DNA of 64,000 nucleotides from Gammaproteobacteria bacterium (GTDB lineage Bacteria; Pseudomonadota; Gammaproteobacteria; Steroidobacterales; Steroidobacteraceae). Under the pieces are notes generated by a model, which was given only the letters and a program-made list of their open reading frames with translations, made no database searches and was not told the DNA's origin. Positions 35,542 through 44,321 of this stretch are shown one piece after another. The number at the start of each line of letters is the position of its first letter. Positions within the stretch are counted from its first letter, which is position 1. The position numbers and the translations under genes are program-made. The stretch covers positions 1 to 64,000 of the forward strand of contig JAABQQ010000111.1 of the NCBI GenBank assembly GCA_011391405.1. Direction: 5' to 3'.

Positions 35542-35700
35542 ATCGGTTCTCCTCGACTCCCGTCGCCCTGCCGGAGCAGGAACGCGCGGGATTTTGCAGG
35601 CCATCGTCGATGAGTCTAGGGCAAGCCCGCGGACACGGATATGTCCGCCGACTCCGCTCGTCCCGCCGTACCCACGCTTCGGCGCACGCGCGGATGCCAC

Positions 35701-35738
35701 CAAAGAAAAAGCCGCGACTCGTTCAGCGAATCGCGGCT
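35701..35738 (-). terminator. Intrinsic terminator or attenuator hairpin
   Basis: On the minus strand AGCCGCGA and TCGCGGCT pair around a 13-base loop (35738-35710) and are followed by TTTTTCTTTG (35710-35701). This is a good Rho-independent terminator. It may end transcripts from the methyltransferase gene, whose stop is 200 bases upstream, or act as an attenuator in the leader of the bactofilin-like lipoprotein gene, which begins 160 bases downstream. Confidence 0.75.
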
Positions 35739-35759
35739 CCTCCGACGCATGGTCTTCCC

Positions 35760-35880
35760 TGACGGCCCGCAATCGTCCCCCGGTCGGGCCTTCTATCTCG
35801 TCTGTCGCCCGGTCTCCCCCAGCTTGCGACTGTCTGGCGTTTTACGTGGTTTGCCGACGGGCGTCACCTTGCAGCGCAAA
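35760..35880 (-). ncRNA. Structured leader candidate upstream of the bactofilin-like lipoprotein
   Basis: This stretch is part of the 398-base gap 35542-35939, which holds no credible gene. On the minus strand it contains GUCGC paired with GCGAC across about 18 bases, then CGGGC paired with GCCCG around a purine-rich 17-base loop, with the unpaired-looking segments GGCAAACC and CGUAAAACG before them. It sits just before the terminator hairpin and the gene start, as a cis-acting leader would. GGCAAACC recalls class I cyclic di-GMP aptamers, but their GACGCAAAGCC segment is not evident. Identity unproven. Confidence 0.35.
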
Positions 35881-35939
35881 AACCACTGCATACGAATCAA
35901 TGCCCGAATTTGCGCGTCTCTTTTCTGCCACACCAGGGG

Positions 35940-36557
35940 TCAGGCTTTAAGCGCGGAGCCCTCGGTCATGTAACCGGCGACGCGCGGGATGTGGCGCAGG
36001 TAATAGTGCTCGGCATCGTGCAGTTGCAGGCCCGACTGCCCGACCAGGGCGACCGTGTCCCGCGTGAGGTGACAGCCCCCACCGATCCGCTGCTGCAGCG
36101 GATTGAGACGGTGCTGCCACCTGGCGACGTCGGCATCCGGCGACAGCCCGTGCTCGAGGAAGAGAAACCGCCCGCCGGGTTTGAGCACGCGATGAACTTC
36201 GCCGAGTGCGTGCACCACGTCGGGAATAGAGCACAGCGTCAGCGTGCAGACTACGGTGTCGAAGCTCTCGCCAGTGAATGGCAGGTGCTCGGCGTTGAGG
36301 TGATGGAAGTCGACCGCGATGCTGGAGGCTGCAATGCGTGGTCCCGAAAAGCGATCGAGGTCCGTATCTGGATCGATGGCTTCGATGCGACTCACGCCCG
36401 GCGGGTAGTGCGGCAGGTTCCGGCCCGTGCCAAAGCCGATCTCGAGGATGCGGCCTGACGCCCGCGCCAGGGTGCGCTTTCGCGGCTTGTCGAAGACGCG
36501 ACTGCCCATGGCGAAATCCAGCAAGTACGGAAAGACGCAGTGATGATAGAGGCCCAT
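35940..36557 (-). CDS. SAM-dependent methyltransferase
   Basis: The 205-residue class I methyltransferase has motif I ILEIGFGTGRNLPHYP, the acidic residue of motif II in EAIDPDTDL, FDTVVCTLTLCSIPD and the post-motif VLKPGGRFLFLEHG, as in UbiE/Methyltransf_11 members acting on small molecules or lipids. ATG 36557 is chosen because MGLYHHCVFPYLLDFAMG is the usual family start; it overlaps the preceding stop in TAATG. ATG 36575 would add six residues. It is coupled to the haem protein gene. Substrate unknown. Confidence 0.87.
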   Translation of the reverse strand: MGLYHHCVFPYLLDFAMGSRVFDKPRKRTLARASGRILEIGFGTGRNLPHYPPGVSRIEAIDPDTDLDRFSGPRIAASSIAVDFHHLNAEHLPFTGESFDTVVCTLTLCSIPDVVHALGEVHRVLKPGGRFLFLEHGLSPDADVARWQHRLNPLQQRIGGGCHLTRDTVALVGQSGLQLHDAEHYYLRHIPRVAGYMTEGSALKA

Positions 36558-37153
36558 TATCGGTTCGCGGGCCATCGAACAGTGACAGCGCCACGCAGCT
36601 GGCCGGTTTCGAATCCTGTCGCCGCGTCTTGCGGGTAATCGCGAGCGATGGCCGTCACGATTTCGGGTGCGAGCGTCGCACCGTGACACGCAAGGCACAC
36701 AGGTTGCGTGACGATCGCACGCAGGTAGCGGCGCTCGGTCCCCTGGGCTGACCGGGACTCGAAGATTGCCTCGGGAGGCGCCGTCGCTGCCGGCGATGCG
36801 CTCGACAACTCGGCCGCGAAGCCTTGCATGATTGCGCGCTCCAGATCGTCTGGTGCATTCGCCGGGTTTCTCAATCGAATGGCCGTGCGACCCACGTCCG
36901 CGCCCGCGGACGCCGACAACCGGGCAGCGATCTGTGGCGCACGAGACTTGCAGACAGCTACGGCGGCAACCGGACCTCCTTGCTGCATCGCCTGGCCGAG
37001 CTCGGCCTTCAGCTCGCTCATGAGCTGATCGGCGAGCGCGCGGCTGCGCTCGACCCATGCCACGTCGGGCTCCCCGCCGTACGCGGGGAGGGCGAGCAGT
37101 GCGCACAGGCTGAAAAGGATCCGTGCCGACCTCGCGGTTCGCGTCGCAGTCAT
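36557..37153 (-). CDS. Secreted Tll0287-like (DUF3365) mono-haem protein
   Basis: The 198-residue product has a signal peptide ending near LPAYGG and a Tll0287-like (DUF3365) domain with one c-type haem motif, VCLACHG, near residue 155. Features of the family such as AIRLRNPANAPDDLE and RYLRAIV are present. These proteins are periplasmic haem-based sensors or electron carriers. ATG 37153 is the start. Its stop TAA shares two bases with the methyltransferase start. Confidence 0.85.
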   Translation of the reverse strand: MTATRTARSARILFSLCALLALPAYGGEPDVAWVERSRALADQLMSELKAELGQAMQQGGPVAAVAVCKSRAPQIAARLSASAGADVGRTAIRLRNPANAPDDLERAIMQGFAAELSSASPAATAPPEAIFESRSAQGTERRYLRAIVTQPVCLACHGATLAPEIVTAIARDYPQDAATGFETGQLRGAVTVRWPANR

Positions 37154-37361
37154 GCCATTACCCGTCCGTGCATTGCCATTTAATTTGTAATTTTGACTGC
37201 ATTAATTCAATACGTTTGATCTATCTACTGCAATTTAATCAATAATTTTTTATCATTGCCGATTCATGCCGTACTCGATTCCCGCGTGCCAACCACTCGC
37301 CGCTGGGGTAGATTGCGCGCCCTTACCTGCCCCCCGCCCGGCCAGAGTTTACAGAGCAATC
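37154..37361. other. AT-rich divergent intergenic region
   Basis: This 208-base gap is the most AT-rich stretch of the window, with TTGACT at 37193-37198 and runs such as TTTAATCAATAATTTTTTATC near 37230-37255 broken into short A/T tracts. It separates the haem protein gene from yebC and probably carries promoters in both directions. No clear -10 element at proper spacing and no dyad operator were found. Confidence 0.4.
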
Positions 37362-38084
37362 ATGGGACGCATTTTCGAAGTCAGAAAGCACACGATGTTC
37401 GCGCGCTGGAACCGCATGGCAAAGCAGTTCAGCCGCATCGGCAAGGACATCACGATTGCCGTCAAGAAAGGCGGCTCCGACCCGAACGCGAATCCTGCGC
37501 TGCGCCGTGCGATCCAGAACTCGCGTGCCGTGAACATGCCGAAGGACAAGGTCGAGTCGGCGATCAAGCGCGCTTCCGGACGCGACGCCGCGAACTTCGA
37601 AGAGGTCATCTACGAAGGCTACGCGCCGCACGGGGTTGCCGTGCTGGTCGAATGCGCGACCGACAATCCTACGCGCACCGTCGCAGCCATCCGCAACGCG
37701 TTCAACAAGAACGGCGGTAACTTCGCGACGACGGGCAGCGTCGCCTTCCAGTTCCGTCGCATGGGCGTGTTCCGATTGAATCCCGAAGGCATCGACCAGG
37801 ACGACCTCGAGCTCTACCTTATCGACCACGGTCTAGAGGAGTTCGGCGAGAGCACCGGCGAAAAGGGCGAGCCGCAGCTCGTCGCCCGCTGCCTGTTTGA
37901 AGACTTCGGCACGCTGCAGAAGGCGCTCGAGGAGCGCGGTATCAACCCGATTTCGGCCGAGCACGAGTACATCTGCACCACCCCGACCGAGCTCGGTGAG
38001 GCGGAAGCGACCGAAGTGCTCGAACTGATCGACAAGCTCGAGCAGGACGACGACGTGCAGAAGGTCTACCACACGCTGGCTTAG
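37362..38084 (+). CDS. yebC: YebC/PmpR-family protein
   Basis: The 240-residue protein matches the YebC family of regulators and ribosome-associated factors, with [20 protein letters not shown] at the N terminus, the central [17 protein letters not shown] and [11 protein letters not shown], and [11 protein letters not shown] near the end. ATG 37362 begins [10 protein letters not shown]. The second paralogue type (YeeN) is an alternative, because the usual AGHSKWANI start is replaced by [13 protein letters not shown]. Roles described for the family include transcription control and relief of ribosome stalling at proline stretches. Confidence 0.88.
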   Translation: MGRIFEVRKHTMFARWNRMAKQFSRIGKDITIAVKKGGSDPNANPALRRAIQNSRAVNMPKDKVESAIKRASGRDAANFEEVIYEGYAPHGVAVLVECATDNPTRTVAAIRNAFNKNGGNFATTGSVAFQFRRMGVFRLNPEGIDQDDLELYLIDHGLEEFGESTGEKGEPQLVARCLFEDFGTLQKALEERGINPISAEHEYICTTPTELGEAEATEVLELIDKLEQDDDVQKVYHTLA

Positions 38085-38098
38085 CTGCCTCCGCCGCG

Positions 38099-38506
38099 TC
38101 AGCCGAGCGACTCCAGGGCATCTGCAACAGTCAGCGCGCCAGAGAATGCTGTCAGCACGGCCCGGTCGGCGGTCACCAATGGCGCACCAAGGATTTCCGC
38201 CAGCGCGACGAACTCGGCGTCGTAAGCGGACAGTCGACTGGCCTCCGTCACCGCAAACACGCTATCACTCGGCAGGTAGTGCTCCCGGCCTGCGAATGCG
38301 GCTTCCGCCGCCGCCATGATTTCGCGCACCTGGAACTCGTCCAGACTCCCGTCGCGCCGATACCCGGTGAGAACGCTGCGCAACTCGGATCGCCACAGCA
38401 CCGGTGCGTGCCAGTCGGGATCCAGTTGCCGCAGGCGATGCGCGAGCGCAGTCTGATCGCCGTTGATCCAGCAGTAAGCGATGACGTTACTGTCGACGAC
38501 GATCAC
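38099..38506 (-). CDS. PIN-domain toxin (VapC-like)
   Basis: The 135-residue protein is a PIN-domain ribonuclease with the expected acidic residues: VIVVDSNVIAYCW, the glutamate in LWRSELRSVL, the aspartate in SAYDAEFVALAE and LVTADRAVL. The GTG at 38506 overlaps the antitoxin stop (GTGA), which fixes the start; a longer frame upstream runs over the antitoxin gene. It presumably cleaves a tRNA or rRNA when not bound by the antitoxin encoded just upstream. Confidence 0.9.
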   Translation of the reverse strand: MIVVDSNVIAYCWINGDQTALAHRLRQLDPDWHAPVLWRSELRSVLTGYRRDGSLDEFQVREIMAAAEAAFAGREHYLPSDSVFAVTEASRLSAYDAEFVALAEILGAPLVTADRAVLTAFSGALTVADALESLG

Positions 38507-38745
38507 GTCCGGCCCGAACTGCGATAGCGTCGCACCCGCGAGTGATCGACGTGCGGCAGGGCTGCGACGAAACCCTCGAGCCGCTCCTGTTCCGAGGCGA
38601 CGTCGACCGCAGGCGCTCCGAGCTGCGCTTCGAGCAAAGCCAGGATTTCCCGGTTCAGGCTGCGCCGGTTGGATTCGGCACGCGCCTTGAGCTGAAGGTG
38701 CAGCTCGGCCGGAATGTTTTTCAGCGTCAGATTGAGCATGCGCAT
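38503..38745 (-). CDS. Ribbon-helix-helix antitoxin (FitA/VapB-like)
   Basis: The 80-residue protein starts MRMLNLTLKNIPAEL, with a ribbon strand followed by the helices LHLQLKARAESNRRSLNREILALLEA, shown here only in outline, as in FitA/Arc-type antitoxins. The C terminus should wrap the PIN toxin. ATG 38745 is used; ATG 38739 is also possible and no strong ribosome site precedes either. It probably represses its own promoter through the GGTACC repeats that lie just upstream. Confidence 0.85.
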   Translation of the reverse strand: MRMLNLTLKNIPAELHLQLKARAESNRRSLNREILALLEAQLGAPAVDVASEQERLEGFVAALPHVDHSRVRRYRSSGRT

Positions 38746-38748
38746 TCT

Positions 38749-38765
38749 GGTACCGTTTTGGTACC
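38749..38765. promoter_or_regulatory. Tandem GGTACC sites upstream of the VapBC-like pair
   Basis: Two copies of TGGTACCGT begin one helical turn (11 bases) apart, so the palindromic GGTACC hexamers sit at 38749-38754 and 38760-38765, immediately before the antitoxin start. Ribbon-helix-helix antitoxins often bind such helically phased short repeats to autoregulate. The repeat is plain in the sequence; binding is inferred. Confidence 0.55.
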
Positions 38766-38917
38766 GTAATGGTGTCTAAAATTGAGGCCTCGATCAAGTA
38801 CGGGCGCAATTCTCGGCAGGTTGGCGCCTCGGATCGCGTTGAATTCTTAGGTAAAGCGACCAGTTTGACCCGCCAGGTGAATAGGATCGGATCCAAGCCG
38901 TCTAAACTTCACGCCCC

Positions 38918-41284
38918 ATGCAGACCTCCGTCCGCGAACTCTTCTCTTATCGCAAGTACTGGGCGCATCGCTTCGGTGCTGCCCCGTTCCTGCCGATGTC
39001 GAAGGCGGAGATGGACGCGCTCGGCTGGGATTCGTGCGACGTCATCCTGGTCACGGGCGACGCCTACGTCGACCACCCGAGCTTCGGCATGGCGATCGTG
39101 GGTCGCCTGCTCGAAGCCCAGGGGTTCCGCGTGGGCATCATCGCCCAGCCCGACTGGCACTCGACCCGCGACTTCATGAAGCTGGGCAAGCCGAACCTGT
39201 TCTTCGGCATCACCGGCGGCAACATGGATTCGATGGTGAACCGCTATACGGCGGAGCGCCGCGTCCGCACCGATGACGCTTACACCCCGCATGGCGCCGG
39301 CGGTGCGCGCCCTGATCGCAGCCTCATTGTCTACTCGCAGCGTTGTCGCGAAGCCGCAAAGGACGTGCCGATCGTGATCGGCGGCATCGAGGCCTCGCTG
39401 CGCCGCATCGCGCACTTCGACTACTGGTCGGAGAAGGTGCGCCGTTCGGTCCTGCTCGATGCCAAGGCCGACCTGCTCGTTTTCGGCAACGCCGAGCGGC
39501 AGATCTGCGAAATCGCGCATCGGCTTGCCACCGGCAAGACGATCGAAGAGATCGACGACCTGCGCGGCACGGCGTTCGTGCGCAAGGCGCTGCCGGAGGG
39601 CTGGGCGGAGATCGATTCGACGACCATCGACACGCCGGGGCCGCTGGCGTCGCCGGTCGATCCGTATGCAATGGAGCCGGTAGCAGCGAGCGGCAAACAG
39701 CCGCGAGCGTCGGTCGACGCGACGGCAACGGGACCTTCCGGGTTTGCCCGGGAGGCCGTCCGCGCCATGGACGGCGCGGCCGGAGCCCCCAAGGATGGGT
39801 TTACGGCGTCCTCCCGGGCAAACCCGGAAGGCCGCGGTGACGTCGCGGTCGGCAACAACGAGACGGTACTGAAGTTCCATCGCCGGATCCCACAAGCAAT
39901 CGACCGCGAGCACAGCGTCATCCGCATGCCGTCGTACGAAGCGGTCGTGGACGACCCGATCCTGTACGCCCACGCGTCGCGAATTCTGCACCTCGAAGCG
40001 AATCCCGGGAACGCGCGCGCTCTCGTGCAGCGCCACGGCGACACGGACGTGTGGCTGAACCCGCCGCCGATCCCGCTGACCACCAAAGAGATCGATGCGG
40101 TGTACGAGCTGCCGTACCGGCGCGTCCCGCATCCGGTATACGGCGACGCGAAGATTCCCGCCTACGAGATGATTCGCTTCTCGATCTCGATCCAGCGCGG
40201 CTGCTTCGGCGGCTGCACTTTCTGTTCGATCACCGAGCACGAAGGCCGGATCATCCAGAACCGCTCCGAAGACTCCGTGATCCGCGAGATCGAATCGATC
40301 CGCGACACGGTGCCGGGTTTCACCGGGGTGATTTCGGACCTCGGTGGCCCGACGGCCAACATGTACCGCGTCGCATGCAAGTCGCGCGAGATCGAAGCCG
40401 CTTGCCGCAAGCCGTCTTGCGTTTACCCGGGAATCTGCCCGAACCTGAACACGGACCACTCACCACTGATCAGGCTGTACCGGCGCGCACGCGAGCTGAA
40501 GGGCGTGAAGAAGGTGTTGATCGCATCGGGCGTGCGGTACGACCTCGCGATCGAGTCGCCCGAGTACGTAAAGGAGCTGGCACAGCACCACGTGGGCGGC
40601 TATCTGAAGATCGCGCCCGAAGCGCTCGCGCAAGGCCCGCTCTCGAAGATGATGAAGCCGGGTGTCGGCACCTACGATCGCTTCAAGGAACTCTTCGACA
40701 AATTCTCGAAGGAAGCGGGCAAGGAGCAGTACCTGATTCCGTACTTTATCGCGGCGCACCCGGGTACGCGCGACGAAGACATGCTCGAACTCGCGCTCTG
40801 GCTCAAGCGCAACGGTTTCCGCGCCGACCAGGTGCAGGCATTCCTGCCCTCGCCGATGGCGACGGCCACCGCGATGTACCACTCGGGCAAGAATCCGCTG
40901 CACAAGGTGACGCGCACCTCGGAGGAGGTCGTCATTCCAAAGGGCACGCGCCAACGCCGCCTGCACAAGGCGTTCCTGCGCTATCACGATCCGAACAACT
41001 GGCCGCTGTTGCGCGAAGCGCTGCGGCAGATGGGGCGCTCCGACCTGATCGGCAATGGCCGGAACCAGCTGGTGCCGACGTACCAGCCGATCGGCACCGG
41101 CCGTGCCCACGAAGGTCAGCGCAAGCCCGGGAAGACTACGGCAGCGCCGACGAGATCGCAGCCGAAGCCGGCGGCGAAGGCCAGGACTGCACAGCCGTTC
41201 CGCACCCAGCACACGGGATTGCCCCGGGTACCGACCGATGCGCCGCGGCGCCCGCCGGGTCCGAAGCGCAAGCCGGGCCGGTGA
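38918..41284 (+). CDS. ygiQ: YgiQ-family radical SAM protein with repeat-derived insertion
   Basis: The 788-residue protein has the YgiQ N-terminal domain ([36 protein letters not shown]) and a radical SAM domain with cysteines 429, 433 and 436 in [18 protein letters not shown], which hold the [4Fe-4S] cluster. The tail is basic and Pro/Ala-rich. The biochemical role of YgiQ is not established. Residues 268-310, between the B12-binding-like region and the radical SAM core, are encoded by copy C of the palindromic repeat, giving an odd Gly/Ala/Arg stretch ([20 protein letters not shown]). The reading frame stays intact through it. Confidence 0.9.
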   Translation: MQTSVRELFSYRKYWAHRFGAAPFLPMSKAEMDALGWDSCDVILVTGDAYVDHPSFGMAIVGRLLEAQGFRVGIIAQPDWHSTRDFMKLGKPNLFFGITGGNMDSMVNRYTAERRVRTDDAYTPHGAGGARPDRSLIVYSQRCREAAKDVPIVIGGIEASLRRIAHFDYWSEKVRRSVLLDAKADLLVFGNAERQICEIAHRLATGKTIEEIDDLRGTAFVRKALPEGWAEIDSTTIDTPGPLASPVDPYAMEPVAASGKQPRASVDATATGPSGFAREAVRAMDGAAGAPKDGFTASSRANPEGRGDVAVGNNETVLKFHRRIPQAIDREHSVIRMPSYEAVVDDPILYAHASRILHLEANPGNARALVQRHGDTDVWLNPPPIPLTTKEIDAVYELPYRRVPHPVYGDAKIPAYEMIRFSISIQRGCFGGCTFCSITEHEGRIIQNRSEDSVIREIESIRDTVPGFTGVISDLGGPTANMYRVACKSREIEAACRKPSCVYPGICPNLNTDHSPLIRLYRRARELKGVKKVLIASGVRYDLAIESPEYVKELAQHHVGGYLKIAPEALAQGPLSKMMKPGVGTYDRFKELFDKFSKEAGKEQYLIPYFIAAHPGTRDEDMLELALWLKRNGFRADQVQAFLPSPMATATAMYHSGKNPLHKVTRTSEEVVIPKGTRQRRLHKAFLRYHDPNNWPLLREALRQMGRSDLIGNGRNQLVPTYQPIGTGRAHEGQRKPGKTTAAPTRSQPKPAAKARTAQPFRTQHTGLPRVPTDAPRRPPGPKRKPGR
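39719..39846 (+). repeat. Structured palindromic repeat, copy C, inside ygiQ
   Basis: The 54-base core at 39756-39809 is enclosed by 37-base complementary arms (39719-39755 and 39810-39846). The inner 22 bases of each arm (39734-39755 and 39810-39831) are exact reverse complements; the outer 15 match at about 11 positions. The core is homologous to copies A and B, with hairpin 1 CCGCGCC-ATGGAC-GGCGCGG (39760-39779) and hairpin 2 CCC-AAGGAT-GGG (39788-39799). The stem of hairpin 2 differs from TAC/GTA in A and B but remains paired, a compensatory change. It is on the coding strand of ygiQ. Confidence 0.9.
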
Positions 41285-41344
41285 CCCCGCCCGGTGCGCC
41301 GGCGGGGTGACCGATCCGCACGACCGTCATCCCGAAGTCGACAA

Positions 41345-41440
41345 TCAGCCTTTCTTGGCTTTCTTCTCGGCGCGCTTCTCTTCCTTCGACTTCGCCGGCT
41401 TCTTCTTCGTTTCCTTCTTTCGATCCATGCCCTTGCCCAT
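41345..41440 (-). CDS. Very small lysine-rich protein
   Basis: A 31-codon frame reads MGKGMDRKKETKKKPAKS and ends in EKKAKKG; about half the residues are lysine. The ATG at 41440 has GGGAG eight bases upstream. Short Lys-rich proteins with the KKPAKS-KEK pattern recur in many proteobacteria as unannotated or hypothetical genes, which is why this is called a gene and not noise. It may bind nucleic acid or ribosomes, but this is a guess from charge. It lies between ygiQ (convergent) and the sulfatase gene (upstream on the same strand). Confidence 0.6.
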   Translation of the reverse strand: MGKGMDRKKETKKKPAKSKEEKRAEKKAKKG

Positions 41441-41483
41441 GTCGCTCACTCCCGTGGTGATTGGTCGCAGGCGAGAGCTTAAA

Positions 41484-43406
41484 TCAGTTGTAGCGATTCG
41501 TCTTGAACAGGTCGGCCGCGGTCTGGAAATACGCGACCCCGAGGTCTCGCAGCGCCGCGTCGTCCGCGCGGGACTTGAAGGTCTTCGCCAGCGGGTCGTA
41601 GGTCAGCGACTGGTGCGTCCTGCCGAGACCCAGCACCACGAGGTGGTTGTCACGCAGGATCGCCACGTCGTGGTTGTGGCTGAAGAGCGCAATGCGCGCG
41701 TGGTCGGGCCGCTCGTGCAGTGAGTCGATACCGAAGAACGGCGCCTCGTACGACAGACCCAGCAAGCCGAGTACGGTCGGTGCGATGTCGATCTGCGTCA
41801 TCAGCGTGTCGATCTGTCGTGCTGCGATGTGCTTCGGCGAGTAGATCAGCAGCGGAATCTCGTAGGTCTCGAGCGGAATCTCGGCCTTGCCGTAGACGCG
41901 CGCACCGTGATCGGCGACCACGACGAAAATCGTGTTGTCGAACCACGGCGCCCTGGCGGCCTCGCGCAGGAAATAACCGAGTGCGTAGTCGGCGTAGCGC
42001 ACGCCCGCCTGCCGGCCGCCGCCCTCCTCCGGTATACCCCGTTGCTCGAGACCCGGACGGAACGTGAACGGCTTGTGGTTCGACGTCGTCATGATGATGG
42101 AGAAGAACGGCTTGCCGGCCTGGAACTGCTCGCCGTAGTGCTGGATCGCGCGGTCGAACAGGTCTTCGTCAGCGACGCCCCAGACGTTCTCGAAACGGAC
42201 TTTTTCGATGTCCGTGCGGTCGAGCACCTGGAATCCATTTCCCGCGAAGAACGTGTTCATGTCGTCGAAATAGCCGTAGCCGCCGTAGAGGAAGCTGCTC
42301 TGGTAACCGAGGTCGTTCATGACCTTGCCCCAGCTGCCGATGCCCTGGTTGCCCGGCCGTCGCAGGATCGAGACAGTCGGGATCGGCGGGAGCGAGGCAG
42401 TGATCGCTTCGAGACCGCGCACGGTGCGAGTGCCGGAGGCGTACGCGTTGGCGAACCAGAGTCCCCGTTGCGCGTAGGAGTCGAAGTTCGGCGTCCAGTC
42501 CTTGTCCGCGCCATGCAGCTTGCTGAACTCGGCACCGAACGACTCACTCGACACGACGACGACGTTGAGCTTGCCGAAGCCATCGGGTCGGGCAGGGTGC
42601 CGACGGCTCATCTTGCCCAGGGCCAACTGCGTGAATTGGGCGCCGTCGGGCGCAAGTTCGGTCTCCAGCAGGCGCAGGTTGTCAGCCGGCCTGGCGCTCG
42701 CATAGTACGACTCGTAATCGATGTCGCTGGTGCGCGCCGCGCGGAAAAAGCTGCTTTGGCCGTTCTGCACCAGCTCGTTTTCAACGCGGTTCGATGACAG
42801 CGACAGGGCGTTCGTCGGGTAGAACGCAACCGCGAAGGCCAGCACCACGGCATAGGGCGCGAACGCCACGAGTCGCTCGCGGAAGCGGACAACGTGATCG
42901 AATCCGGGCTTGATCGAGCGGCGCAGGAAAAAGACCGCCAGTGCCGCCAGCGTCACGGCAATGCCCAGCACCTTCAGCACCGGGTACGCCTCCCAGATGT
43001 CAGTGAACACTTCGGTCGGATACGCGAGGTAGTCGTACGCGACGATGTTGAAGCGTGCGTCGAACTCCTCGAAGAAGAAGTATTCCGCCGCGGTCAGGTA
43101 GATCAAACCCGTGATCGTCGCGGCGGTGGCGCCGTACAGGATCACGCGATTCGCGGTCGACCGGAACCAGCGGTCAGGCACCAGCAGGATGTAGAGGGCG
43201 AAAGGCCCGAACAGGTACAGGCTTTCGATCAGGTCGTTGATGAAACCCGCCGCCAGGACGTACGGCAGCCGCGAGGTGCCGACGTCGGCCCCAATACCGA
43301 ACCTGGCCCACAGGAAGGCCCGGCCCGCGAGGCCGAGCACCATGTAGACGGCCACGAGGGTCAGCCAGGGCGAAAAGCGAGTCAGGGCTTTGCGGAACGG
43401 AGGCAT
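41484..43406 (-). CDS. LTA-synthase-like sulfatase-family membrane protein
   Basis: The 640-residue protein has five hydrophobic helices in its first 200 residues and an extracytoplasmic alkaline-phosphatase/sulfatase domain. Metal and catalytic signatures of the LtaS/OpgB group are visible: VVSSESFGAEFS, the catalytic threonine T326 in ASGTRTVRGLEA, TSNHKPF and VVADHGARVYG. Gram-negative members are phosphoglycerol or phosphoethanolamine-type transferases, for example modifying periplasmic glucans. The exact substrate is unknown. ATG 43406 is the start; the 240 bases upstream hold no further gene. Confidence 0.9.
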   Translation of the reverse strand: MPPFRKALTRFSPWLTLVAVYMVLGLAGRAFLWARFGIGADVGTSRLPYVLAAGFINDLIESLYLFGPFALYILLVPDRWFRSTANRVILYGATAATITGLIYLTAAEYFFFEEFDARFNIVAYDYLAYPTEVFTDIWEAYPVLKVLGIAVTLAALAVFFLRRSIKPGFDHVVRFRERLVAFAPYAVVLAFAVAFYPTNALSLSSNRVENELVQNGQSSFFRAARTSDIDYESYYASARPADNLRLLETELAPDGAQFTQLALGKMSRRHPARPDGFGKLNVVVVSSESFGAEFSKLHGADKDWTPNFDSYAQRGLWFANAYASGTRTVRGLEAITASLPPIPTVSILRRPGNQGIGSWGKVMNDLGYQSSFLYGGYGYFDDMNTFFAGNGFQVLDRTDIEKVRFENVWGVADEDLFDRAIQHYGEQFQAGKPFFSIIMTTSNHKPFTFRPGLEQRGIPEEGGGRQAGVRYADYALGYFLREAARAPWFDNTIFVVVADHGARVYGKAEIPLETYEIPLLIYSPKHIAARQIDTLMTQIDIAPTVLGLLGLSYEAPFFGIDSLHERPDHARIALFSHNHDVAILRDNHLVVLGLGRTHQSLTYDPLAKTFKSRADDAALRDLGVAYFQTAADLFKTNRYN

Positions 43407-43646
43407 CTGGCTGGAGTCCTTGAAGAAATGCGGACGGTTGCACGGGCCCGTGGCTGGTGGGTCATGGGTTCGACGGCATTTCGGGCCGGAACCAATCGCG
43501 GCTCGCCCGGCTTTGACTTAACGCGGTTCGCGCGCGTGACGCGAGTCACTCATTGGCCCGCTCGTCGTGTCGACGCCCGCAGGGAGGGTTAGCGTTCCCC
43601 GCGTGTCCAATCGGGACTCGATCGCTGACGAGCCGAGGAGGTTTTG

Positions 43647-44252
43647 ATGCAATCGTTCACAACATTGGCGCAACGCGCAGGAATTGCGCTGCTCATGGCC
43701 CTGCCTTGCGCTGCGCTCGCGACACCCCCGAGCTGGGCGCCTGCGCATGGCTGGCGCAAGCAGAATGATCCGACCTATGCCGGCTACAGCGGTCGCGCCT
43801 GGGACTACGACTATGGCGTGCGCTCGGGCTCGTGCGATCGCGGCCGGATCGGGCAAGTGCTTGGTGGCGTCGTCGGTGGCGTCGCGGGCGGCGCGATCGG
43901 CGGGGAGATCGCAAAGGGCAGCACCGAGCGCAACGTGGCCATCGTGATCGGCACGGTCATCGGCGCGGCCATCGGCTCCGAAGTCGGGCGACGCATGGAC
44001 AAGACGGACCGCTCCTGCGTCGGCCATTCGCTGGAACTCGCCGACTACGGCCAGAGCGTCCGCTGGACCAATCCGAACACCCGCGTGACGTACCAGCTGA
44101 CGCCGCTCGACCCCGAGTACGGCATCGACGGGTGCCGCCGGTTCCGGCTCATCGCGCACGGTTCCTTTGGCCTGAGCGAGGGCCGCTCGGTCGCCTGCAC
44201 CGATGGCAGCGGCGTCTGGCAACCCGAAGACGATCGCCTGACCCGTCGCTGA
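43647..44252 (+). CDS. Glycine-zipper 2TM-domain protein
   Basis: The 201-residue product starts at ATG 43647 behind GAGGAGG. It has a signal peptide ending near ALATPPS, then a glycine-zipper repeat (VLGGVVGGVAGGAIGGEI and VIGTVIGAAIGSEVGRRMD) typical of Rick_17kDa/SlyB-like outer-membrane proteins, followed by a small C-terminal domain (RVTYQLTPLDPEYGI). There is no lipobox. It may have an envelope-integrity role. It ends 69 bases before the LacI gene. Confidence 0.85.
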   Translation: MQSFTTLAQRAGIALLMALPCAALATPPSWAPAHGWRKQNDPTYAGYSGRAWDYDYGVRSGSCDRGRIGQVLGGVVGGVAGGAIGGEIAKGSTERNVAIVIGTVIGAAIGSEVGRRMDKTDRSCVGHSLELADYGQSVRWTNPNTRVTYQLTPLDPEYGIDGCRRFRLIAHGSFGLSEGRSVACTDGSGVWQPEDDRLTRR

Positions 44253-44321
44253 GGCGCAGATGCCGGATCGTTGATGCCCCACCGGGCGCATGCTAGCGTG
44301 CGCCCGCTTCCCGGGGGATCA

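Noticed and set aside
35820..35880. GGCAAACC read as a class I cyclic di-GMP riboswitch
   Set aside because: The conserved GACGCAAAGCC segment and receptor part were not found, so the specific class was not assigned; only a generic structured-leader candidate is reported.
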